Origin: Toxorhynchites rutilus septentrionalis
Lineage: Eukaryota; Arthropoda; Insecta; Diptera; Culicidae
Reading direction: 5' to 3'
Length of the DNA stretch: 64,000 bases
NCBI RefSeq assembly: GCF_029784135.1
Contig: NC_073746.1
Location: forward strand, 287,381,348-287,445,347
Part shown: one piece after another, positions 1-10,090 of the stretch
How the letters are laid out: each line of letters begins with the position of its first letter
Numbering within the stretch: position 1 is the first letter of the stretch
Program-made: the position numbers and the translations under genes
The notes under the pieces: generated by a model
Seen by the model: the letters and a program-made list of their open reading frames with translations, nothing else
The model's database searches: none
Told to the model about the DNA's origin: nothing

Positions 1-922
1 AATAATCGAGTTAAGTCACTAATAATCCAGTTTGGTAGCAAAAAGGGCAAAAAGGTCCGCGTTTAGGTTTCATCTAACACAAGGTCACCAGCTAGTCGAT
101 AAAGCGTGACAAATGGAGAATGAATCAGAGTTGGTTTTCATAACCACGCGTAAAATTCCGCGATTCGTTTGGTACAGGAGTGGACGGGGGAAGACGGCCA
201 CAATGTTACAATAGTAAACACACAGGCTTGTTAAGTGTGTTTGTATAGAAAACGGTATGTTTTTAAAGCATTTCATAGAATTATTGAGACACTTTTGCTT
301 GACTCATAACGGGGGCAAGGTGGGCACTATTGTAAGAGATGTGATTTGCCATAAACGCACCTTTAACGCGCCTGATTGACGAATTGAATGAGCACATCAC
401 ACCACTCGAATTGTTGGTTGAGTAACTCAAGGCGCATTCATGATAAATTTGATGTTTTTTTTCAGATACTAAATATAATAATTTTTAATTATGATAATTT
501 CGCAAGGGTTGCACATCAAGCACGTTATAGGTAATTCAGGAAAAATAACACCTCCCACCCTTGTAACGCTTGATCTGAATTGACCTTGATATGTAGCTCA
601 ATTTTGCCAAATACAATCATCCTCTATACGCCTAGATTCACGAGTCATTTCATGTGGCCATCTCACTCTTAGTAGTGGCCAACTTGATTTTAGTAGCACC
701 TTTTTCATAACTTTTTTAATTTATCATATAACTTTATGAAATAAAAAGAAAAATTTTTTGAAGTCAACGTGATTGCGGAAAACATCCTAAAGATCGATGC
801 TGACGTAATGAAATGCCTCAATTTTGTATGCATTGTGTTTAATTGTATTATATGCTTAGGGTGACCGTCTTACCCCGTCTTACCCTATACTTAGCACTTA
901 GGCTTAGCACCAGTTATGCTTA

Positions 923-1275
923 AGGTGGCCGTACACTGTTTGCCCGGAGGTCAAATATTTGATATTTTTTGACAGATAAGGTTTGATTTGATATTTGTAC
1001 AAACACTATTTTGTTTGCCACTCTTCAATTTTCAACAGTAATAAACAATATCGAACACCGAACATGGAAAAAATCAACTGAAATATTCAAGGTAACCTAA
1101 CCATATACCGATAGGTTCGAAGAACAGATTGAAAAAATATTTTAGGCATCCAATAATTGAATATTTCCTTGTCGTGTTTTGTGTAGAATATATTTGATCA
1201 GTACACGTTGGACAAAATTTATCTGTCAAAAAGAGTCAAATATTTGGCTTCGGTCAAACAGTGTATGAGCACCCT
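923..1275. mobile_element. MITE with about 58-bp terminal inverted repeats, TA-flanked
   Basis: The two ends are inverted copies of one another over roughly 58 bp. The left end starts AGGTGGCCGTACACTG and the inverted right end starts AGGGTGCTCATACACTG, and both run on to a shared TTTTTGACAGATAA. TA dinucleotides at 921-922 and 1276-1277 fit a Tc1/mariner-type target duplication. The 353-bp interior has no open reading frame, so this is a non-autonomous element. The family name is not recognised. Confidence 0.75.
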
Positions 1276-1574
1276 TAGCCGCGTCGGCGTTTTTTTTCTC
1301 TCTCTTTACGTTCGGAACAGGCTCACCTGATTCGTTTGACTGTTGACGTATTTCGCGCCAATTCGACCAGACGTTGACATGACCCTCTCAGAACTCAAAA
1401 CGCTAAATATTTTTTTTCTTTTTTTTTATTTTTTATTTTTTACTCGAAAATGATCCTACAAAAAAGTGACCTATGGAAAAGTTTTAGGAAAATAATTGAA
1501 TATTCAGAAAAAAATACTGAAAAAATATTTTTTGAAATTCCACACTGAAAAAAATCGATTTCAAAAACTAAATG

Positions 1575-1745
1575 TCGATTTTCTCAAAATTACCATCTCA
1601 GATTTTGATGAAATGGCAGATAAATGGTAGATAAATATTTGCCTTACAATTCTTCCATGCATCGCAACTTGTGCATATTTAAGGCAAAAAAGTCTTTCTA
1701 ACAAAAACTTCTTCATGATTTTTTCCCGAAAATTTTCTATTTTTT
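1575..1745. repeat. Dispersed repeat shared with 34350-34510 and 36430-36600
   Basis: This segment closely matches 34350-34510 in the same orientation and 36430-36600 inverted (the two palindrome arms). Shared landmarks are GATTTTCTCAAAAT, CATCGCAACTTGTGCATATT and CGAAAATTTTCTATTTTTTT. It is non-coding and the parent element was not identified. Confidence 0.6.
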
Positions 1746-2035
1746 TATTGGGTGTACAGTTACAGAAAAAATCAATAACAGGTAGAAATGGATTGATGGT
1801 GTCCCTTGGATGCTAAAGTACAGTTTTCAGCTTCTTTTGTAGTCAAATACAAACTGTTTCAATTCAGAGAGCAACGACAGCTCGCAAACAATAGCTATCT
1901 GCCAAAAATCTGTTGATCAGTTGGTCAGGTATCGAATAGTTGTTGTAGATTTAGGTATCTATTAAGAGTCACTGTAAGTCACTGGAGATATGATAATAAT
2001 GAATGGGTTGTATAGATACCTAACGGATGAATAAA
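1745..2035 (-). repeat. Interspersed repeat, copy 1 (others at 2625-2846 and 35302-35590)
   Basis: The reverse complement matches 35302-35590 along its length and 2625-2846 over most of it. Shared landmarks are ATCTACAACAACTATTCGAT, TTGGCAGATAGCTATTGTTTG and TTTAGCATCCAAGGG. Copies 1 and 2 face each other across about 590 bp (2036-2624) in which I see no gene. Copy 2 is cut at a TTA by the mariner that follows it. No coding potential. Confidence 0.65.
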
Positions 2036-2624
2036 ATTGTTGTTTGAAAATTACCAGTCGTGGCCGGCAGCAAATGTGAAGTGGCGGGAAAGAAATAGCA
2101 TTATTTCGTTTCTGCGTTGTCATCTGAACATAGAAAAGTGTGACACTATTTAGCAACATGGGTCAAGCCATGATCTCCAGGATTTGCAAGAATTGCAAAT
2201 GCAGTGCTGGTATTAACCCCCTCCCGTATTATTTAATACATCACGCATCAAGTGATTTCACTACTCTACTAAGCGTTCTAGCGCCCTTTGTTATGCAAGT
2301 ACACTACGAGTGAGACTCGATGTTGTACGGGAAAGGGTTAGCAACCCCAAGTGTAACCGTAATAAACTACGTCGGTTAACATTAACAGTGATTGTGAAAA
2401 TACGTTTACCGGGATATACCCATCCGTTGGATGCTACAATGCGAATTTGTGAAACTTGTTCGGCAGTGATTTAGAACAATAGGTGTGTTCCAAAGAAAAA
2501 ACGACGCATAGATGAGGATAAAACTAATCAAAAAATTGAAGATTCACAAGCTCCATCAAGAATAATAATCAAACAACTGCAGAGCCATTTTATTCGCCCG
2601 TCAGGTATGTTTACAATTAATTTA

Positions 2625-2846
2625 TTATTATCATATCTACAGTGACTTGCAGTGACTCTTAATAGCTCTATCTACAACAACTATTCGATACCTGACCGAC
2701 CGATCAAGAGATTTATGGCAGATGGCTATTGTTTGAGAGCCGTCGTTGTTCTCTGAATTGAAACATATTTTATTTGACTACAAAAACAAGCTGAAAACTA
2801 TACTTTAGCATCCAAGGGTCACCATAAATCCATTTCTACCTGTTAG
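2625..2846 (+). repeat. Interspersed repeat, copy 2, truncated by the mariner insertion
   Basis: Same family as 1745-2035 (inverted) and 35302-35590 (direct). The copy runs through CATCCAAGGGTCACCATAAA and CCATTTCTACCTGTTA, then stops where the mariner begins. The tail present in the other two copies (ending near AACTGTACACC) is missing. Confidence 0.65.
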
Positions 2847-3997
2847 TCCTTGACAGTTTTTTGTTTGGTTAAGTCGTTCGTGAGTTATAGTGTCTCAAAT
2901 ATGGAGCAAAATAAAGAGAAAATCCGACATATTTTACAGTACTACTATGACAAAGGCAAAAATGCATCTCAAGCTGCCAATAAAATTTGTGCACTTTATG
3001 GACCCGATACAGTTTCCATTTCCACCGCACAACGATGGTTTCAACGTTTTTGTTCTGGTGTAGAGGTCGTCGAAGATGCGCCACGCTCCGGAAGGCCTGT
3101 CGTCGAAAATTGCGACAAAATCGCTGAATTAGCCGAGAAAGACCGGCATAGTAGCAGCCGTAGCATCGGCCAAGAGCTGGGGATAAGTCATCAAACCGTT
3201 ATTAACCATTTGAAGAAGCTTGGATCCAGAAAGAAGCTCGATGTATGGGTGCCACACACGTTGACGCAAAAAAAAACATCTTCGACCGTATCGACGCATG
3301 TGAATCGCTGCTGAATCGCAACAAAATCGACCCGTTTCTGAAGCGGATGGTGACTGGCGATGAAAAGTGGGTCACAACGTGAAGCGCAAACGGTCGTGGT
3401 CGAAGCCCGCTGAAGCGGCTCAAACGGTGGCCAAGCCCTCATTAACGGCCAGGAAGGTTCTGCTGTGTGTTTGGTGGGATTGTCAAGAAATAATCTATTA
3501 TGAGCTGCTTCCCTATGGCCAAACGCTCAATTCGGACTTGTACTGCCAACAACTGGACCGCTTGAAGGTAGCACTCATGAAGAAGAGGCCATCTTTGATA
3601 AACAGAGGCCGCATTGTCTTCCATCAAGACAACGCCAGGCCACACACTTCTTTGGTGACGCGCCAGAAGCTCCTGGAGCTCGGATGGGAGGTTCTTTTGC
3701 ATCCGCCGTATAGTCCGGACCTTGCACCAAGTGACTACCACCTGTTTTTGTCCATGGCGAACGAGCTAGGTAGTCAGAAGTTAGCCACAAAAGAGGCCTG
3801 TGAAAATTGGCTATCCGAGTTTTTTGCCAATAAGGAAGCGAGCTTCTATAACAGGGGTATTATGAAGTTGGCATCTCGTTGGGAACAAGTCATCGAACAA
3901 AATGGCGCATATTTGACTTAAAACAGATGATTGTAACTAATTTTATGAACAAATGAAAATTCAAAAAATATACCGCAGGACTTTTTTGACAGCCTAA
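2847..3997 (+). pseudogene. mariner-family transposon relic, D,D34D transposase with frameshifts
   Basis: The transposase starts at the ATG at 2901 (MEQNKEKIRHI) with a mariner-type N-terminal helix-turn-helix region. A frameshift in the A-run near 3270 and another near 3380 break the frame. The C-terminal half is open at 3367-3921. It carries the catalytic HQDNARPH block and the PYSPDLAPSDYHLF block; 34 residues separate the two aspartates, the D,D34D spacing of mariner. The first-Asp block (MVTGDEKW) is readable in a third frame near 3350. The right end has a plausible terminal repeat (GACTTTTTTGACAGCC before TA); the left end is not a clear match. As written it cannot make an intact transposase. 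Confidence 0.88.
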
Positions 3998-3999
3998 TA

Positions 4000-4350
4000 T
4001 TATTCTCTTTCAAACCGTAAATCAGTGTGGTTGTATGGCATCGTTTCACATCACATCGCATCAACGGATTAGTGCTGGAACACCAGTATACATAATAGTG
4101 GTTATAGAATTTCGACCGCCGGAGTGCTCGAGTTGGCTTGCAAAGCTGCTCACGACAATAAGAAAACCCGCCTACAGAATAGAGCACATTCGGTTCGGTG
4201 GCAACAGCTAGTTTCAGCGAGTGGAAAACGCAATCGCAAAACGGCAGCAGGTAGATACAGACTGCTTTGGTGGCAAAACACGGCGATTTTCAGGGCCATT
4301 AAACCTTTCAAAGAAGAGTTATCAAAAGTTTTTCACAATACCAATACATT
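4000..4350 (+). pseudogene. Histone H2A-derived relic, copy 1
   Basis: A readable stretch from 4124 gives [16 protein letters not shown], a clear match to the conserved H2A segment ending VLELAGNAARDNKKTR. The sequence before it (AAACCGTAAATCAG...CATCGCATCAAC) resembles the leader ahead of the H2A start in copy 2 (46075-46650). The N-terminal half of H2A is deleted and the tail diverges after DNKKTR. Near 4282-4297 a degenerate histone-type 3' stem-loop (GGCGATTTTCAGGGCC) is followed by ATTAAACC, as in copy 2. It is non-functional, and the retained leader argues against simple poly(A) retroposition. Confidence 0.75.
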
Positions 4351-5097
4351 TTGAAGTGACATAATATGACATATAATATAAACTGATTTATTTTGTTTAT
4401 GCTTGTTCTTGAACTTATTGGTGGTTGGGGTCTTTTAAATTGATCATTCAGTTTTCACAAACCCATGCATGGTATCCGAGTTAAAAGTGGCTTCAAATTA
4501 CAACACATTGTATGCAGGATGGCATTAACGAATTTTCTCGGTAGCAAGAAATGCTTTCTTTGGTTGATAACTGATGTTGAAAATTGACTGACGTTACATC
4601 TGCATTGTATAGAAAAATAACTAAGGAGCAACATGATGAGCTATGTATTTCCTGCTGCTCTGTTCCTATTTTGAAGGACTTTAATCCGAAGGTCATGCGT
4701 CCCTGTATTTACTGTTGGTTTTTCAGAACGCTTATAGCTCGACAGATCGTAGAGTTCGTCTCTTTATTTTATTTATCGCTTTATTTCTCGACAGATCGTA
4801 GAGTTCGTCTCCAAAACCTCAGTTCTTTTTCATTTTTATTTACTTTGTTTGCGGAGACTACAAATCTTATGATTCCTTCGTCTCCGAAACCACAGTTTAA
4901 GGTACGGTAATGTGGTCAATAGTTAAATATATGATAGTGAATTAGCTGATGACCACCTATGCATTCCCTATCACAGCCATCATTTTGATTGTACGATATG
5001 TGCATACGCCGAAAGATGCCCGGTGTTGAACATTTAGTAAGTACAATGCCTTCAGAAAAAAATCAAGAATCAAGTTTGTAAAAAAAACGCCAAACAC

Positions 5098-5308
5098 AAC
5101 ACCAAAGGTTCTTTTCAGAACCCCCAACATGTTCATAAAGAGTAAACAGTAAACTAATCCATTTTTCAGGTAGATAGGTAGGCATTTACGTAGGAGAAGA
5201 AAATAAAACAATATATTTAAAATATATATTTAGCAAAAGCTGTCCCCTTTGCATAGTCCTACGTCACTCCGGTTATGTCCCCGACATTACCCACCCGCCT
5301 TTTTATAA
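5098..5308 (+). repeat. 210-bp repeat with perfect histone-type 3' stem-loop, copy 1
   Basis: Nearly identical to 54598-54808. At 5107-5122 it holds GGTTCTTTTCAGAACC, a perfect 6-bp stem with the four-base TTTC loop, matching the replication-dependent histone mRNA 3' stem-loop. No histone reading frame is visible upstream. Downstream come AGATAGGTAGGC and TAGTCCTACGTCACTCC, the latter a half-match to the recurrent GACGTAGGACTACGTC palindrome. I read it as a duplicated histone-gene 3' flank. A weaker third copy of only the last part lies near 62115-62160. Confidence 0.7.
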
Positions 5309-5794
5309 TAGCATTTGTTTTCGAGGCAGAAATTTTGCAAAATGAATGTGTCCGGCATCTTTGGAAAAATAAGAATGAGTCGGGAAAGACGGACACTTGG
5401 CGGGAAAAATAGATACAAACTGAAAATTCATATTTATGTACTCGATAAGTTTTGGAGATCTTCAAAGGTGCTTTAAAAATGATCTAACAAAAAGACTAGA
5501 CTAAGATCACCTAGAAGGGCTTGTATTTTTTTTCGCAGGCGCAAACCAATGAGAATAAAATTGATTTTCTTAGTTAGGTTTTGTGTGGAATGACGTATGA
5601 AATCGTCAGCGGTTCCCAAAGACTTCGGACCTGGACGTCGCCTTATAAAGGGCGCTTGGGTCGAGTGACCAAGGCCTCAACAAGCACCCTCTTAAACTGT
5701 CACCTAGTATATGTAGACAGCCCCTTTTATGGACGTTAATTTCTAAAGATATGAAAAACATATCATTCGCTTTTTGCTGTTTGGAATTTAAGTC

Positions 5795-5985
5795 AGTGAC
5801 ATATTTTTAGTTTTTCACCATGAATGTTTAATCGTAAATAAATATTATTGTAGTAAAATGAAAAAATACTCTATTGTATTCAAAAATCAAATTAATTTCG
5901 CAAAAGAGTACCATTTTGAGTAACGAGACACTGTTTAGTGGTCAACAAAGCTTACGTGTTTGGACAAAATGGTACGTGGTTTTCT
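5795..5985 (+). repeat. Direct repeat of about 190 bp, copy 1 (copy 2 at 7495-7690)
   Basis: Both copies share CATATTTTTAGTTTTTC, TTGTATTCAAAAATCAAATT and AATTTCGC, followed by GAGTAA(C/T)GAGACACT. They lie about 1.7 kb apart in the same orientation. No coding potential. Confidence 0.65.
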
Positions 5986-6110
5986 TGTGAGCTGAGGTTT
6001 TTTACATCAGATATCCAAAAATCAGAAATGTGATTTTTATCGTTTTTGAATTGCGATTTTTCAAAGTATACCGTTGATCCGAAAAAATATTTTTTTTTCC
6101 AAAAATGACT

Positions 6111-6235
6111 TTTTGACGTAGGACTACGTCTTACATTAAGGGTGCCAAATCAGAAAACAGGTCACGTTTTTATGAAATAAAGTTAACGTTAATAACTATT
6201 TTTGCTGCGAACGGATTTTAACGATTTGCATACCA
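6111..6235 (+). repeat. Repeat headed by palindrome GACGTAGGACTACGTC, copy 1 (copy 2 at 15931-16040)
   Basis: The palindrome at 6115-6130 is followed by AAGGGTGCCAAATCAGAAAAC, AAATAAAGTTAACGTT and AACGGATT. The same order appears at 15931-16040 with a variant palindrome (TACGTAGAACTACGTC). The shared region lacks coding potential. Confidence 0.6.
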
Positions 6236-8188
6236 ATCGATTAGGAAATTTTCTAAGATTTGTTTATATACTATAAATTACAATACCATAGACTGTATAT
6301 GGTTTAAATTGTTGAAAATCCAAGCATTCCCATTTCCCCATACATTTGTTCTATCCATTTGTGTGCTTTCCCGAACAGAGCTATCAATAACGGGCAACTT
6401 ATGCAGCCGCTAGGATAGAAACAATGATGGGGGATAGTGGAAATAAAATATTTGCGGAGTAAACTCCACCCTTGCATAGTAAGTATGTGAATAGCACACC
6501 TTCGATACTTTTAGTGCCATTCGTATTTGCTCTCGTGTGCATCGGCTCTATTCTGATGCAACAAGCTCCTAGCTTTGTTGACGGTTTTGACCGAGAGTTG
6601 ATAAACGATTCTTCATAAACGGTTTTATCGCTGCATCTGTGTGCATCTGTTAGACGCGTGTTTGATGCTTGTTGAATGGCAATGCACGGAAGATGCCTCT
6701 CGGCAAATAATCATTGCAATGCGTGCATTGATATAAAGAAACAAATTGAGACATATGACCAATTAGTGTTTTGTTCTCGCAAAGGCAAGAAAGAATCGTT
6801 GCTTCTCGAAATGAATCTACAAAACCACGCAAGGTATTAAACCTTCCTCGGGTCCTCGGAACATTTTACTAAAGAGTTATTTATGAAACTTCGACGTATT
6901 CGCGAATGATATCCGAAATGACAAACCAACAAATTTCAAAAAGAAAAAGATTGCCTAGTCCTACTTCCTAAGGGTCGTGTCTCGGATACAACACCTCGAT
7001 TTAAAAAAAATCATATCTTTTGAGCTACTTGGCCGATTCAGATGATCCACATATCAAATTGAAGTTAATTTTCCGGCTAATTCTTTGAAAAAATATTAGA
7101 CTTGCAGAAAAATTGGGTTTCCTATGTTTCTTTCTTCTGTCCAATAAGCTACCGCAACCAAAACATCTCAACTTTGGAAAGTCATAACCTAAAAACAATC
7201 AGATCTTAGATTTTTGCATATGCTATGTAAAAAAAACCTCAGCTTTCAAAAAAAAATATAAAAAATACAGCGCCCTTGGTTTCTAAACCATGTAAACTAC
7301 AAAAAATAAGTACAATCAATAATTACGAGAACAAAATCCAATTTTGTTTTGCAAGTATAACATTTTTTAAAAAAGACTAGCTAATAGGCTTTAATTATAT
7401 ATATCGATCATATGAATCGGTCCAGAATTTGAGAAAAATGTGTTCGGAATATGAGTCAGTAACAAAAATTGTGTTCAGAATATGAGACAAATGTGATTAA
7501 ACATATTTTTAGTTTTTCTCCATGAATATGTATTTATAAATCAACTTTCTTGTAGTCAAATGAAACAGAAGGATCTATTGTATTCAAAAATCAAATTAAT
7601 TTCGCGAAAAAGTACGATTTTGAGTAATGAGACACTCTTTAATGAGCGTCAAAGTTTAAGTGTTCGGAATTTGAGACAAAACAGTACAATGTATTGCAAG
7701 TTTGTACATCATTAAAATCTAAAATAACAATGTAATGTATCTATTGTCTGTCTTTCCCGACTTTCCCCTACATATATAAACGAATCAACCAACGTTTTCC
7801 TATAAAAAAGTGTTTCAGGGGTTATTTTCTGAATATTGTCTCGGGATTCTGGAATATTGTAGATTGACTTCAGCGCCTTCAAGATTTTCTAGAAAAAAAA
7901 TGCAATTCAAAAGTATAATTCTATTCGGAGAGCTAACTTTTAGTTTCAAGACCATCGTACTTACCATCTCTGATTGATGGTATTGCGTTGCTTCTTTGCA
8001 ACATTTTCGGTATACTCCAATATTTTTTCAGACGAACCTAAATGTGTCGGATATTTATATTCACTGCGTGAAGTAACATTCTTCTCGGGTTTCACTCTAG
8101 TGGCCGGTGATTGAACGCAACAAACCGGGTATATACAGGTAAGCATTCGTAATAAGAAAAACCATCCTTCCATCGAAACCAAACGGAT
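6236..8188. other. Intergenic stretch, no gene seen
   Basis: AT-rich DNA with only short shadow frames. Segment 7228-7300 resembles 31770-31850 and 39420-39490 (CTCAGCTTTCAA, AATATAAAAAA, GCGCCC), and 7495-7690 is the second copy of the 5795-5985 direct repeat. It ends at the first Gr exon and presumably contains that exon's promoter, but I see no convincing core promoter motif. Confidence 0.6.
7495..7690 (+). repeat. Direct repeat of about 190 bp, copy 2
   Basis: Second copy of 5795-5985, with moderate divergence (for example CTCCATGAATATGT in place of CACCATGAATGTTT). Non-coding. Confidence 0.65.
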
Positions 8189-8925
8189 ATGAAAAAAAAA
8201 CAAGCGTTGAACCATAAATTTAATTACGCTAATGAAGCACTCCGCTCTGATATTTTATCAGAATGTGTTTTCATACCAAACCGTCAGTATCTCTGCGAGC
8301 TTCGAGACCCCATAATGCGCTGGTTTCAAGTGAACGATATATACGCTACCTTAAAGCCAGTGCATTTTTGGCTAAAATTGTTCGGCCTCGTCGCATTTCC
8401 CATAACCCAAACGCTGGAATCCGCGAAAGATACTCCCATTTCAGTGCTTTACGTGGTTGGATTTGTTATTTATTACACATATGCGGCATATATGGTAATC
8501 AATCTACAGCCAATCGAAGGAATTACCAAATCTATATTTCTCTATAAATCTGAAAATATGGCCGTGGCGGCAAGTTCGTGTACGGCGGTTTATTCAATTT
8601 TCCACTGCTATCATTCACGAGGAAAAATCGGAGCAGTTCTGAGGATGCAACACGAAGTAGATCAGATACTCTCCAAGCTTGGGACAACGCTCAGTCATGC
8701 GGCACATCATCAAAAAATTACACTTGCGATAATCATGACAATAGTTGCCAACCTTTCAACGTTTTATTCATTCTATTATTTACTATCGACTCATCCTGGA
8801 TACAGCTTACTGCGCCAGTTGGTGTTCAGTTTGTTCATGATACATTTCATGCTGTTAGCTTTTTACGGAGCATTCCTCGTTAACCTGTTGGAGAAACGAT
8901 TTCTTGCGATCAATCGGACCTTTAG
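8189..8925 (+). CDS. Gustatory receptor-type first exon (subfamily A), intact
   Basis: Encodes about 245 residues of a seven-transmembrane insect chemoreceptor (Gr, 7tm_7 family), expected to act as a ligand-gated channel subunit in taste neuron membranes. Four hydrophobic segments are visible at about residues 90-112, 122-142, 170-195 and 205-230. A conserved loop motif, MQHEVDQILSKLG, lies between segments 2 and 3, and the exon ends FLAINRTFR. The last codon is split by the phase-2 donor AG|GTGAGT at 8925/8926. The closest relative is the exon at 19015 (NDIY and QHEVD blocks). The start is the first in-frame ATG of the open frame. No C-terminal exon follows: an R1 retrotransposon begins 315 bp downstream. 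Ligand unknown. Confidence 0.82.
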
Positions 8926-9536
8926 GTGAGTAGAAATGATATTATTACGATGATCTAAAAAACCTGGATAATTTAACTGAAGAACGACTTACACAATGCG
9001 TTCATGGAGTTTCAAAACTGGTATCAGAACAAACAATTTTTTTTTTTTTGGTTCGTTCTGACCAAATGACTTCAATAACCTGTTGGATATCCACACATCG
9101 AAATTGTGTCCAATTGCTTCCTTTTCTGATCTTAACTCGTCGGGGACTCTAAGACCACTCTGTTGAGTGGTTGCTGTACTGTCACCGCATGGAATTTGAC
9201 AATTAATGGGAACTCCAGAGTCAGGCTGACAAGTCTGTCTTTTTTTTTTTTTTTTTTTAAAGTGGTGAGGAACGCTCTACCAGCCTTACCTGGGAAGGGT
9301 TAACCCAGACGTCGAGTGAGGATCGCACCCACAAAAACCAAGCCCTCTACTCGTTGCCTTATTCCCCCTGGGACCACATCTAGGCGACTACTTCAGGGGG
9401 CGGCTGTGCTCATGCACTTCTCGAGTTTTCAACGCTAACTAGCGTTGTCCTTCCCTTTTTCTCAATATTTTTTTCTTTCCATTCGTTATTAATTCCACTG
9501 CGCTGATGTCCTCTTCGCAGGCATTTTGAATTTACC

Positions 9537-10060
9537 CGTCGAGACGTGAACCGATTAGGAATTGCCCTCCAACTTGACGCGCAACCCGTCACAGCCACCC
9601 TCGCGGGGTTTCTCACCTGTCGAGACGTGAACCGATTAGGAAGCGCCCTCCAACTTGACGCGCGCCCCGTCACAGTCACCCTCGCAGGATTTCTCTTCCC
9701 AACGGAGCGCCGATTAGGCAGTGCCCTCCAACCTGACGCGCACTCCGTCACAGCTACTCTCGTGGGGTATTCACCATTTTGATCGTGGCTTCATCCTTGA
9801 TGCTCGTTCCTTCGAAATGTTCGCGGTGTTCCTCCATCCAGGCCACGATCAGGCGTTGTCAGGCAGGCCTTTTGCTGTTCTCCGCGGCAGTATCCGTTTA
9901 CCTGTCGAGACGTGCACCAATTAGGAAGCGCCCTCCAACTTGACGCGCGCCCCGTCACAGTCACCCTCGCAGGATTTCTCTTCCCAGCGGAGAGCCGATT
10001 AGGTGGTGCCCTCCAACACAACGCGCACCCCGTCACAGCTACTCTCGTGAGGTACCATCT
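9537..10060 (-). repeat. Five 78-81-bp repeats in the R1-element 3' region
   Basis: The core GCCCTCCAACTTGACGCGC begins at 9564, 9645, 9723, 9930 and 10008. Units also share CGATTAGG before it and CCGTCACAG...ACCCTCGC after it. Three units are contiguous, then about 125 bp intervenes, then two more. They overlap the C-terminal end and 3' untranslated part of the retrotransposon and so should be in its transcript. Confidence 0.85.
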
Positions 10061-10090
10061 CTTGCAACAGCCGTCGCCGTTGTTCACCTT

